From Alphaproteobacteria bacterium (GTDB lineage: Bacteria; Pseudomonadota; Alphaproteobacteria; DSM-16000; Inquilinaceae), in assembly GCA_028281925.1 (NCBI GenBank), contig JANQIX010000073.1:1-64000 (forward strand): 64,000 nt of DNA, given 5' to 3'. Positions 34,938 to 43,764 of this stretch are shown here, piece by piece (within the stretch, counting starts at the first letter, position 1; each line of letters starts with the position of its first letter). The notes under the pieces were generated by a model. The model had not been told where the DNA came from. It searched no databases and worked only from the letters and a program-made list of their open reading frames with translations. Position numbers and translations under genes: made by a program.

Positions 34938-36544
34938 TGGCCCGGGCGCCGGGATCCGCGCTCCGTCATTTGTTCCCGCTGCTCGCAGGCTTTCTTCTGA
35001 TCATCGCGTCCCCGCCGGCCGTCGCCGATCGGCTGGCCGAGATCCTTGAGCGCGGCATCCTGATCGCGGGCGTGAAGTCGGACTACGCGCCCTTCGGCTC
35101 GCGCGATCCCGACGGCTCCATCGTGGGCTTCGATGTCGACGTCGCCCGCGGTTTCGCGGACCGGCTGGAGGTGGACCTGGAACTGGTGCCCGTCACAAGC
35201 ACCGACCGATTGCAGCGGCTGCAGCGTGGCGATATCGACGTTGTGGTGGCCACGCTGGGCGACACGCGCGAACGACGCGCGCTCGTCACCATGGTCGAGC
35301 CGCAATACTACGGCGACGGCGCCAACCTGCTACTGCGCCCCGGCAGCCCTGTGACGACCTGGAATGACCTGCGCGGCCAGACCGTCTGCGGCGTGCAGGG
35401 ATCGCTGTGGAACCGGCCGGCCGCCGAGCGCCTGCTGGTCGACGTCATCTCGTTCAACACCACGCGCGAGACGCGGCTGGCGTTGCGCGACGGCCAGTGC
35501 GCCGGCTGGCTCTATGACGAGGTCGCCCTGCTGCATGAGCTGGAGACGGGGGCGTGGCCGGATTACACGGTCAACCTGCCGACGATGATGATGCTGCCCT
35601 GGGCCGTGGCCGTCACCAAGCAAGAGGCCGGCGGGCCGCTGGACCGGTTCCTCGGCGACACCATTGCCGAGTGGCATGAAACCGGATGGCTGCGGGACCT
35701 GGAACAGCGCTGGGACCTACCGCCGTCGCCGTTTCTGCGCGAGGCGCACGAACTCTGGCGCGAGACGGATGAAGCCGGCGAACGAGCCTGTGGCCGAGAC
35801 AACACGGGGATGTGGCCGGTCGAGTGCCGGGAGCTCGCGCTGGTCACGTCGACCGAGGTGGGCGGCCTGACCGGCCTGTCGCTGCTGATCCGCGAAACGA
35901 CGGGACTGGACATCAGTGTCCTGCACGATCCCTTCGATCGATCTCTGTTCCTGGTCGGTTTGGCCCAGACCGTGGCACTCACCGTGGCCTGCACGGTCGC
36001 CAGCGTCGTTCTGGGCATAGGGCTCGGCTGGCTGATCCACCGCCGCGTTGCCGTTGTGAGGCCCGTGCTGCTGGGGGCTGCTGCACTGCTGCGCATGACG
36101 CCACCACTTCTGCAGCTCTATGTGGTCTTCTTCGGCGTCGGCGCTCTGCTGGCGACGGCCGGCTTCACGATCGACGGGTTCGCCGTCGCCGTCCTGATCC
36201 TCTCGTTCTATGCCGGATCGGCCAATGCGGTGGCGTTTGCAGAGGCGGCCGATGTCGAAGCCAGGGACGAACATCGCCGGCTTCGCTTCAACCTCCACGA
36301 CGTAAAGGGAGCATTCGCGCTGGCTTACGCCACGATCATGGGCAATTCGGTCAACGTCGTGAAGGCGACAGGCCTTGCAAGTACCATTGCCGTGCCTGAG
36401 CTGATCCACGCCAGCACCTCCATCGTCGCCGACAAGGGCAACTCGGTCGCGATGATGAACATTCTGCTGGTCTGCTACTTCGCGCTGATCCTCATGACGG
36501 TGAAGGCGTTCCAGTTCCTGCAGAAGCGGGCGGTCAACCCGTGA
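34937..36544 (+). CDS. ABC transporter substrate-binding/permease fusion, amino-acid type
   Basis: 535 residues. Residues 1-34 are a signal sequence. Residues ~35-300 are a family 3 binding domain (LIAGVKSDYAPFGSRDPDGS, DVDVARGFADRLEVDLELVP). Residues ~330-535 are a His/Glu/Gln-type permease domain with about five membrane segments (VGLAQTVALTVACTVASVV). In this arrangement the receptor domain stays tethered to the membrane channel. The next gene encodes a second permease. No ATPase gene lies in or next to this set, so it must use one encoded elsewhere. Confidence 0.9.
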   Translation: MARAPGSALRHLFPLLAGFLLIIASPPAVADRLAEILERGILIAGVKSDYAPFGSRDPDGSIVGFDVDVARGFADRLEVDLELVPVTSTDRLQRLQRGDIDVVVATLGDTRERRALVTMVEPQYYGDGANLLLRPGSPVTTWNDLRGQTVCGVQGSLWNRPAAERLLVDVISFNTTRETRLALRDGQCAGWLYDEVALLHELETGAWPDYTVNLPTMMMLPWAVAVTKQEAGGPLDRFLGDTIAEWHETGWLRDLEQRWDLPPSPFLREAHELWRETDEAGERACGRDNTGMWPVECRELALVTSTEVGGLTGLSLLIRETTGLDISVLHDPFDRSLFLVGLAQTVALTVACTVASVVLGIGLGWLIHRRVAVVRPVLLGAAALLRMTPPLLQLYVVFFGVGALLATAGFTIDGFAVAVLILSFYAGSANAVAFAEAADVEARDEHRRLRFNLHDVKGAFALAYATIMGNSVNVVKATGLASTIAVPELIHASTSIVADKGNSVAMMNILLVCYFALILMTVKAFQFLQKRAVNP

Positions 36545-37281
36545 CGGCGGCAGAGATCGCGGATGTCCTGTGGACATGGACGCCCTACATGGCGGCCGGC
36601 TTCGTCTGGAACATCGTCCTGTCGGTGACCACCATGGCGATCGGCACGCCGGTCGGACTGATGCTGGCCTTCATGCGGGCATCGCCCCGCCGCCGCATCA
36701 GCCGTTCGGGAGAGCTGGCCACTGGGCTTGCGCGCAATCTGCCGACCTTCGTGATGCTGTTCTATCTGGCCTATGTGCTACCGCCGGAGTTCAAGGTTCT
36801 CGGAGAGACGGTCACGATCGCACCGTGGCTGAAGGCCTCTCTGGCGCTGGCGATCGCGGTGGCCGGCTTCGTCTCCGACAACGCGCTGCCGGCGATCCGC
36901 CATCTGCGTGCGCATGACACGCCGGCCGCCCTGCTGTTCGTGCCGGCCTGGACCAATTATTTCCTGATCATCGTAATGGCCTCCAGCACGGCCTCGGTGA
37001 TTGGCGTGCCGGAGATCGTGCAGCGTGCCAACACGGTCGTGGGCGCCGTCGGCAACGTCGATGTGATGCTCTGGGTCTATCTCTATGCGATGGTCTGGTT
37101 CTTTGCGGCGTGCTGGCCGCTGGCGCGGGCGATGCATGTGGTCCGCCGCCGGCTCAAGCACCATGCCGATGCAAGGCAGTCTCGCATCGCTGGCGATGCG
37201 CCGTCCGCAGACGACGGATCGGGCGGCAATGGCGCGCGCGCCACACCAACATCTACCGTTCCGGCCGGTCACGCGCCATAG
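36541..37281 (+). CDS. ABC transporter permease, amino-acid type
   Basis: A 246-residue permease with about five membrane segments and the family motif ARNLPTFVMLFYLAYVLPP (a member of the His/Glu/Gln group). The GTG start overlaps the stop of the fusion gene by four bases (GTGA). The C-terminal ~35 residues are a polar Ala/Thr/Ser/Pro-rich tail. It should form a heterodimer with the permease half of the fusion protein. Confidence 0.88.
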   Translation: MTAAEIADVLWTWTPYMAAGFVWNIVLSVTTMAIGTPVGLMLAFMRASPRRRISRSGELATGLARNLPTFVMLFYLAYVLPPEFKVLGETVTIAPWLKASLALAIAVAGFVSDNALPAIRHLRAHDTPAALLFVPAWTNYFLIIVMASSTASVIGVPEIVQRANTVVGAVGNVDVMLWVYLYAMVWFFAACWPLARAMHVVRRRLKHHADARQSRIAGDAPSADDGSGGNGARATPTSTVPAGHAP

Positions 37282-37350
37282 TGGCAAGGTGGTCGAGCGA
37301 CGGGCCGGCCATAACCTGAATTCGTCCCACGGCAACAACCGTATGGACCC

Positions 37351-39333
37351 ATGACGACACTGACCGCACGGCTGATCACGATCCTCACGGTGTGCCTGGG
37401 CCTCGCAATTGCCGGCGTCACCTTCGCCCTCGGCTATCTCGCCCGTAGCGCGCTGATCGAACAGGCGGAGGACCGCGCCCGGCTGGTGGCCGGGCTGATC
37501 TCGGAAAGCGCAAATCGGGCAGAGGTGGCGACGGCGGAGATCTATCGCATTCTTCGCCAAGAGCGGGAGGCGACGGCCGTCGCCATCACGCACCTGTCGG
37601 AAGCGATGGCCGACATCCCCAATCCCGCGGTGCCATTGACGACCCATCTGGCGGAGATCGACGCGCGATCCGTGATCGACGATATCTGGGTCGTCAACCG
37701 CTTCGAAGGCGTCGTTGCCCGCACGATCGGCGGATTGGGTGAGCCTGTTCTGGGCGACCTGTGGTCCGCCGGCATCAACCCGCGCGTGGCGGATCTGCTG
37801 ACGTCCGGACAAAAATTCTCCATCGCCACCACGGCCGCCCCGCAGGGGGCGCTGGAAGAACCGATGCGGTATGTCGGTGTTCGCGGTGCCGAGGGCGAGG
37901 CCGTGCTTGTCGGCCGGCGGTCGGACCAGTACCGGGCGGTCCGCGATGCCGTCGGACTGCACACGACGCTGGAGTCGCTGTCCGGTATCGGGGCCTTCAA
38001 CGGTGTCTGGGTCGTCAACGACCGCATGCGGGTGACCGCCTCTACGGACGACGCCGGCGAGCTTGACCACGAAGAGATCGAGCTTGCCGCTGACTCCATC
38101 CGGGAAGAAGAGGCGACGTCCAGCCTCGCGCCGAATGCGCTGCTTGTGGCAGCCCCAGTGCTGGACGGCAACGGCATCCCGATTGGCGCGTCTGTCATCA
38201 GCATGCCGCGGTCCTCGCTCGATACGCTGGTCAATGACACCCTGAAAGCGGGTGGCATCGCGGCCCTAGTAGCATTCCTCCTGGGCTCGCTGGTTGCCGC
38301 CCTGTTCGCCCGCCGGATCACCCGCCCCGTGGCGGCGCTCACACAGGCCGCTGCGGAGATCGATGCCCGCGCCTTCGAGCCGGACTCTCTGAACACGATT
38401 TGCCGACGGAGCGACGAGCTGGGACATCTGGCGAGCGTGTTCCAGACCATGGCCCGCGACATGCAGGCCCGCGAAGACCACCTGGAAGGGCTGGTGCAGC
38501 AGCGCACGCAGGACCTGCAGGACAAGAACGCCCTCTTGGCCGAGGCGAACAACCGCATGGAAGCGGAACTGCAAATCGCCCGGTCTATGCAAGCGGCGAT
38601 CCTGCCCCAGACCATGCCGAGCCATCCCAGCTATGCCGGCCGCGCCTTCATGACCCCGGCACTGGAGATGGCCGGGGACTTCTATGACTTTTTCAGCATT
38701 ACCGAAGACCGCCTTGGTCTGGTCATTGCCGATGTGTCGGGAAAGGGCGTCTCGGCGGCCTTCTTCATGGCGATCTGCCGCACCGTGCTGCAGTCGAGTG
38801 CCCGCGAACATATGTCGGCGGGCGAATGCCTGCGCGCGGTGAACGACATCCTATGCGAACAGAACCCCCTGACGCTGTTCGTGACCGTGTTCTATGGGAT
38901 TCTCGATGTGCAGACCGGCAAGGTCACCTATGCCAATGCCGGGCATAACCCGCCCTTGCGTGTGAAGCCCGACGGCACCGTGAACACGCTGCCGCTGACG
39001 GGCGGCATGGCCATGGGGATCATGCCCGATCTCGACTATCACGAAGCCTCCATCGAACTGGAGCCCGGCGACACGATCTTCCTCTATACCGACGGCCTTT
39101 CAGAGGCGATGGACCGCGAGGGGCACGAGTTCACCGACGCCCGCCTCATGCAGTCGCTGTCGGCAAGTCACCGCCAGTCGCTGGACGTCATGTTGGAAAC
39201 GGTGACGGGTGCGGTGCACGACTTCGTCGGTGACGCACCGCAGTCCGACGACATCACCTGTCTGGTGCTGCGCTACCGCGGCGCGCCGACCCAAGAAGCC
39301 GACCAGCTCGAACCCATCGACTCGGCCGCCTGA
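37351..39333 (+). CDS. Membrane-bound PP2C-type (SpoIIE/RsbU) serine phosphatase with HAMP domain
   Basis: 660 residues. Membrane segment 1 is at about 5-30, an extracytoplasmic sensor domain runs to ~305, membrane segment 2 is at ~308-328, HAMP at ~329-380, a short coiled coil (EGLVQQRTQDLQDKNALLAE), and a PP2C-type domain at ~415-645. Metal-binding acidic residues appear in MAGDFYDFF, ADVSGKGVSAAFFM, ANAGHNPP, YTDGLSEAMD and DDITCLVLR. Such proteins dephosphorylate anti-sigma-factor antagonists in partner-switching cascades. The stop overlaps hpt by one base (TGATG). No anti-sigma partners are nearby. Confidence 0.9.
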   Translation: MTTLTARLITILTVCLGLAIAGVTFALGYLARSALIEQAEDRARLVAGLISESANRAEVATAEIYRILRQEREATAVAITHLSEAMADIPNPAVPLTTHLAEIDARSVIDDIWVVNRFEGVVARTIGGLGEPVLGDLWSAGINPRVADLLTSGQKFSIATTAAPQGALEEPMRYVGVRGAEGEAVLVGRRSDQYRAVRDAVGLHTTLESLSGIGAFNGVWVVNDRMRVTASTDDAGELDHEEIELAADSIREEEATSSLAPNALLVAAPVLDGNGIPIGASVISMPRSSLDTLVNDTLKAGGIAALVAFLLGSLVAALFARRITRPVAALTQAAAEIDARAFEPDSLNTICRRSDELGHLASVFQTMARDMQAREDHLEGLVQQRTQDLQDKNALLAEANNRMEAELQIARSMQAAILPQTMPSHPSYAGRAFMTPALEMAGDFYDFFSITEDRLGLVIADVSGKGVSAAFFMAICRTVLQSSAREHMSAGECLRAVNDILCEQNPLTLFVTVFYGILDVQTGKVTYANAGHNPPLRVKPDGTVNTLPLTGGMAMGIMPDLDYHEASIELEPGDTIFLYTDGLSEAMDREGHEFTDARLMQSLSASHRQSLDVMLETVTGAVHDFVGDAPQSDDITCLVLRYRGAPTQEADQLEPIDSAA

Positions 39334-39857
39334 TGACCGGCACGCGACTGCTCTTTGACGAGACGCGGATCGCCGAGCGCGTCGACGTGTTGGCCCGCGA
39401 TGTGGTCGCCCAGGTCGGCACCAGCTTCGTCGTCGTTGGCCTATTGAAGGGCAGCTTCGTCTTCGTGGCCGACTTGGTGCGCGCACTGGACCGGGCAGGA
39501 GCCGAGCCGCGCGTAGAGTTCATGCGGCTTTCCAGCTACGGCCTCGAGCGGCAGAGCTCCGGCGAGGTGCATCTGCTGGGTGACATTCCCACCCACGTGG
39601 CGGGCAAGCGCATCCTATTGGTCGACGACATCGTCGATACTGGCCGATCGATCGCCTATGCCGTGGCCCTGCTACGCCAGCGTGATGTTGCGGGCCTCTG
39701 GACCTGCGCCCTAGTCGATAAGCCCAGCCGGCGGGAGGTCGACATGACCACCGACTTCGTCGGCTTCACCGTCGACGACGTGTTCATCGCCGGGTACGGC
39801 ATCGATTATGCAGAGAAGTACCGTCACCTGCCCCATATCTGCGCGGTGGAGGATTGA
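39333..39857 (+). CDS. hpt: Hypoxanthine phosphoribosyltransferase
   Basis: A 174-residue purine salvage enzyme. The PRPP-binding loop ILLVDDIVDTGRS is complete, and the flexible active-site loop RLSSYG, the GLLKGSFVF segment and the base-binding VDKPSRREV region are in place. It makes IMP or GMP from hypoxanthine or guanine. It is translationally coupled to the phosphatase gene. The 74-bp AT-rich stretch after it is a likely termination region. Confidence 0.93.
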   Translation: MTGTRLLFDETRIAERVDVLARDVVAQVGTSFVVVGLLKGSFVFVADLVRALDRAGAEPRVEFMRLSSYGLERQSSGEVHLLGDIPTHVAGKRILLVDDIVDTGRSIAYAVALLRQRDVAGLWTCALVDKPSRREVDMTTDFVGFTVDDVFIAGYGIDYAEKYRHLPHICAVED

Positions 39858-39931
39858 CCCAACCAACCTTGAGATATTACCTCAGAAAAATTCCCTATCT
39901 GTCTATTTTATAACAATATTTTTCGTGTTGT

Positions 39932-40696
39932 TCAAACATCAGATACCCGCGCCAGGATCGCATCCAGCACCGGATTCAGTGTCTCGAACCAGCCAGTATC
40001 GGTCAGCGTCCGCAACGCCTGCTCGTTGAGGCCGCCCGGCGTCTGAGCTTCCGCGATCAGTGGTGCAAAGTCGTCCGCACCGTCCAATGCCTGTGCGATT
40101 GAGTGATAGAATCCCGCCGCATAGCTCCGCGCCGCACCGGGTTCGACGCCATGCCCCTCCGCCCAGGTCGCCGAGCGCTGCACCAGGGCATAGTATGGGG
40201 CAATCATCGCCGTCATCGCCCAGAGAACCTCAAACTGCCGCTCGTCGGGGACGGTCACCGGAGTGCCCAACGCACCCAGGAACGCCGCGAACTCCTCGTT
40301 GCCCGGGCAGACCAGAACCGGCCCGGACCGCCCAGCAACGGAGGGAAGCGTCAACGCTCGTACGAAAGAGCGTGCCGGGGCGGCAAGGCGCTGCAGCGCC
40401 GCCAACGGCACCATGGCCATGACGCTGATCACCCGGTGCTCTGCTCGGAACAGCAGGCCAGAGACCACGTCCTCCGCCATCGGCGGCCGGAGCGACAGTA
40501 CCACCCAATCGCTGCCGTCCAGCACCGACTGGTTGTCCGGAGCGACCGAGACCTGGGGAAAACGGTCCGTCAGCCGCGCCGCCACCTCCGCATTGCGTGG
40601 CGAAATCAGAATCGAACGCGGTGACAGTCCCGCCGAACACAATCCGGTCACCAGGGCTGAAGCAATCCGCCCCGTCCCAACAAACCCGATACGCAC
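39932..40696 (-). CDS. Pyrroline-5-carboxylate reductase-like oxidoreductase
   Basis: A 254-residue protein of the ProC family. The NADP-binding GFVGTGRIASALV is at the N-terminus, VVLSLRPP follows the dinucleotide domain, and the C-terminal EAQTPGGLNEQALRTL corresponds to the PGG signature. It would reduce pyrroline-5-carboxylate to proline, but the C-terminal motif is divergent (TPGGLNEQAL, where ProC has TPGGTT), so another substrate is possible. The GTG at 40696 is preceded by AGAGAGG. Confidence 0.85.
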   Translation of the reverse strand: MRIGFVGTGRIASALVTGLCSAGLSPRSILISPRNAEVAARLTDRFPQVSVAPDNQSVLDGSDWVVLSLRPPMAEDVVSGLLFRAEHRVISVMAMVPLAALQRLAAPARSFVRALTLPSVAGRSGPVLVCPGNEEFAAFLGALGTPVTVPDERQFEVLWAMTAMIAPYYALVQRSATWAEGHGVEPGAARSYAAGFYHSIAQALDGADDFAPLIAEAQTPGGLNEQALRTLTDTGWFETLNPVLDAILARVSDV

Positions 40697-40777
40697 TGAT
40701 ACCTCTCTGCGCCAACCGCCCGATCAACAAACCCTGTCTAGGCCATCCGATCCGGCGGCGACAAGGAAAGGCGCCGA

Positions 40778-41233
40778 CTACTCCACCGCCGCGTCGGTGA
40801 AGTTGCCCAGTGCACCGGTGATCCGTGCCAACACCTCGTCCTGGCCCTCAAGGCCATGGCGCTCTGCGAGGTAAGCAGGGTCGTTGTAGGCCAGGAAGAC
40901 GTTGCCGTTCTCATCTTCGTAGGCCAGCGCCTTCTGCGGCAGATCGATGGCGACCGTCGGCGCCCCGTTCATCAGCGGCGTTCCCAGGTTCGGATTGCCG
41001 AAGATCAGCACCGTTGTCGGCCGCAGGCTCAGACCCGCGCTCTCAGCCCCGGCCGCGTGGTCGATGCGGGCAAAGATCGTCAAACCGGCTTCCGACAAGG
41101 CACTTTCCAGTCTGTCGATCGTCTCGGTGACGGAATGATTGCTCTCTTTGACGATCACCCCCTCTGCGGCTTGCGCGCCGGCTGGCAGAAGAATGACGGC
41201 TGCAGTCAGCAGGATCGCGGCAAGTCTCGACAT
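40778..41233 (-). CDS. DUF302-family secreted protein
   Basis: 151 residues. A signal peptide (SRLAAILLTAAVILLPAGAQA) precedes a DUF302 domain: TVLIFGNPNLGTPLMNGAPTVAIDLPQKALAYED is typical of the family. The fold is known structurally but the function is not. It is 81 bp from the ProC-like gene on the same strand and divergent from the ammonia-lyase. Confidence 0.88.
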   Translation of the reverse strand: MSRLAAILLTAAVILLPAGAQAAEGVIVKESNHSVTETIDRLESALSEAGLTIFARIDHAAGAESAGLSLRPTTVLIFGNPNLGTPLMNGAPTVAIDLPQKALAYEDENGNVFLAYNDPAYLAERHGLEGQDEVLARITGALGNFTDAAVE

Positions 41234-41432
41234 CGGTGGTCTCCCTCGTCGTCCGGGTGGCAGGTCTTGGCACCGCTAGATCTGGCGCGGCAGCCCGGCC
41301 GCCGCAAGCCTGAACAGCAAAGACGCACAACCGGCGCTCTTGACGGCACCCCGGATGCGATCCGATGTTGTCGGAGGGCCGAGGCCGCACATTGCCTCGC
41401 ACCGTTCCCCGGCCGGCCCCGCATTGCCAGAG

Positions 41433-42650
41433 ATGCCGCCGCTCTTCGCCGATCTGCCCGTTGCACAGTTTGCCAATCCTACTGCGGCCGCGGGAAACCC
41501 CTATCTCGACCGCCATCGGGAGATCATCGACCGCCGCAAGTTCGAGAGCGCGTTCAGTCAGATCGCCGCATGGCCGGGCTATGTTCCAACGCCGCTGATC
41601 CAGCTTGAAGGGCTGGCCAGCGAGCTTGGCATTCGCGACCTCTGGTACAAGGACGAAAGCGCACGCTTCGGCCTCGGCAGCTTCAAGGCCCTGGGCGGCG
41701 CCTATGCCGTGCTGCGGCAGTTGACCCGGATCGCGGAAGAGCGTCTCGGCCACGCGGTCGACGCCGCTGGTCTGGCTGCGGGCGAAGACAGCGGCGTGGT
41801 CGGCGATGTCACAGTCGCCTGCGCTACCGACGGCAACCATGGCCTATCCGTTGCCTGGGGCGCCCAGATCTTCGGCTGCCGCGCCGTCATTCTGGTGCAT
41901 GAAAATGTCAGCGAGGCCCGCATGGCCGCCATCCGGCGGTACGGGGCGGAGGTCCGGCGTGTCCCGGGCAACTACGACGACAGCGTGCGGATGGCCGATC
42001 GACAGGCCAGCGCCAACAACTGGATCGTCGTGTCCGACACATCGTATCCCGGCTATGTCGAGATCCCGAAAGACGTCATGCAGGGTTACACCGTCATGGC
42101 GGACGAGATCCTGTCGCAACTCCCGGCCGCCACCCTGCCGACGCATGTCTTCGTGCAGGCCGGGGTCGGCGGCTTGGCCGCCGCCGTGTGCGGCCATTTC
42201 TGGGAGGCTTTGGGGCCGCGGCGCCCGCGCCTGATCGTGGTGGAGCCCGACCATGCGGCCTGCCTGTTCGCCAGCGCGCGCGCCAGCCGCCCGACGCGCA
42301 TAAGGGGCGCGCTCGATACGGTCATGGCGGGGCTGGCCTGCGGCGACCCGTCACGGCTTGCCTGGGATATCCTTCACGACGGTGCCGACCACTTTCTGAC
42401 CCTTCCCGATGCCGCGGTGGCACCGGTGATGAGGCTCCTGTTCGACGGTGTTGCCGGGGGGCCGCGCATCGTGGCCGGGGAAAGTGCCGTTGCCGGGCTG
42501 GCCGCCCTGATCGCCGCCACTGCGCAACCGACCCTCACCGATCAACTCGGCTTGGCGCCTGACAGCCGTGTGCTGGTTCTGGGTACGGAGGGCGCGACGG
42601 ACCCGGAACAGTTCCAGCGCCTGACTGGCCGGCAGGCGAGCGAAAGATAG
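41433..42650 (+). CDS. dpaL: Diaminopropionate ammonia-lyase
   Basis: A 405-residue fold-type II PLP enzyme closely matching E. coli YgeX in layout. The PLP lysine is Lys85 in FGLGSFKALGGAY, with TDGNHG, QAGVGGLA and the C-terminal VLGTEGATDPEQF. It converts 2,3-diaminopropionate to pyruvate and ammonia. The start is uncertain: the ATG at 41433 fits the family N-terminus, but in-frame ATG 41355 and TTG 41340 lie upstream and no ribosome binding site is strong. Confidence 0.9.
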   Translation: MPPLFADLPVAQFANPTAAAGNPYLDRHREIIDRRKFESAFSQIAAWPGYVPTPLIQLEGLASELGIRDLWYKDESARFGLGSFKALGGAYAVLRQLTRIAEERLGHAVDAAGLAAGEDSGVVGDVTVACATDGNHGLSVAWGAQIFGCRAVILVHENVSEARMAAIRRYGAEVRRVPGNYDDSVRMADRQASANNWIVVSDTSYPGYVEIPKDVMQGYTVMADEILSQLPAATLPTHVFVQAGVGGLAAAVCGHFWEALGPRRPRLIVVEPDHAACLFASARASRPTRIRGALDTVMAGLACGDPSRLAWDILHDGADHFLTLPDAAVAPVMRLLFDGVAGGPRIVAGESAVAGLAALIAATAQPTLTDQLGLAPDSRVLVLGTEGATDPEQFQRLTGRQASER

Positions 42651-42818
42651 ATCCCAGGCCTCAACGCAAGGGGTGCGGTTCAGCTTGTCGCCCCCTGGGC
42701 CGCGGTGGTAGGACAGTGCCGGCAAGCCGGGTACATCGGATTTAGTCGGCGCCGGCGGCCGAAACGAACGCGACCGCACATTTCAGTCGCACTTCGGCAA
42801 GGGGTTGGAGAGGGTTTC

Positions 42819-43742
42819 GTGCTTTCGGAAGCGTTGTCGGCGAAGTTTCTGCTGCTCTACACGTTCATCCTCTCCGCTGTGTTTGTTCACTACCGGGGAA
42901 AGGAACGGCATAAGTTCACGCGCCAGTTGACCGACCATTCCACCTTCATGGCGCCGATCAACTGCTTCATGTACCTGTTCTCTGCGGTTCCGAACAAGCC
43001 GATCCTGGATATGGCCGGGTTTCCGGACATCAAGCCCCTGCGGGACAACTGGCAGACGATCCGTGACGAGGCCCTTGCTCTCTTTGAAGAAGGCGAAATC
43101 AAGCGGTCAGAGAGTTATGACGATCTTGCATTTAATTCTTTCTTCAAGAAGGGATGGACGCGCTATTATTTGAAATGGTATGAGGAGTTTTATCCTTCCG
43201 CCGTCGAATCTTGCCCGAAGACTATTGAACTTCTGAAGCAAGTTCCTTCGCTGAACGCGGCAATGTTCACCGTTCTGCCGCCGGGCAGCGAGCTGGTGCG
43301 CCATCGCGACCCCTATGCCGGATCGCTGCGGTACCATCTGGGCTTGGTCACGCCAAACGACGATGCTTGCCGCATCTACATCGACGGCACGCCCTATAGC
43401 TGGCGCGACGGCGAAGACATCGTGTTCGATGAGACCTATATCCACCGCGCGATGAACGAGACCGATCAGCATCGGCTGATCCTGTTCTGCGACATCACCC
43501 GGCCGATGCGGTACCGCTTCGCCGATGCGGTCAATCGCTTCTTCTGCCGCCGCCTGCTGCGGGCCGCTGCGACGAAGAACCAGAGCGGTGAGCGCGTCGG
43601 CATGCTGAACCGGCTGTTCGGATACATTTATCCGCTACGACTCAAGGCGAAGGCCCTGAAGAAGAGAAATCGCAAGCTTTATTATGCGTTGAAATATCTC
43701 CAATTCGGCTCGATCTTCTTTCTCATCTTCTACTTCCTCTGA
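42819..43742 (+). CDS. lpxO: LpxO-type aspartyl/asparaginyl beta-hydroxylase (lipid A hydroxylase)
   Basis: 307 residues. An N-terminal membrane anchor (LLLYTFILSAVFVHYR) is followed by the dioxygenase domain: RHRDPYAGSLRYHLGL (His-x-Asp iron ligands) and YIHRAMNETDQHR (second His). LpxO adds a 2-hydroxyl to a lipid A acyl chain. The GTG at 42819 has GGAGAGGG upstream and fits the family length; the frame is open to 42705. The C-terminus ends in a basic/aromatic segment that could be a second anchor. Confidence 0.88.
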   Translation: MLSEALSAKFLLLYTFILSAVFVHYRGKERHKFTRQLTDHSTFMAPINCFMYLFSAVPNKPILDMAGFPDIKPLRDNWQTIRDEALALFEEGEIKRSESYDDLAFNSFFKKGWTRYYLKWYEEFYPSAVESCPKTIELLKQVPSLNAAMFTVLPPGSELVRHRDPYAGSLRYHLGLVTPNDDACRIYIDGTPYSWRDGEDIVFDETYIHRAMNETDQHRLILFCDITRPMRYRFADAVNRFFCRRLLRAAATKNQSGERVGMLNRLFGYIYPLRLKAKALKKRNRKLYYALKYLQFGSIFFLIFYFL

Positions 43743-43764
43743 TCCGTTGACGCGGTGATCGGTA

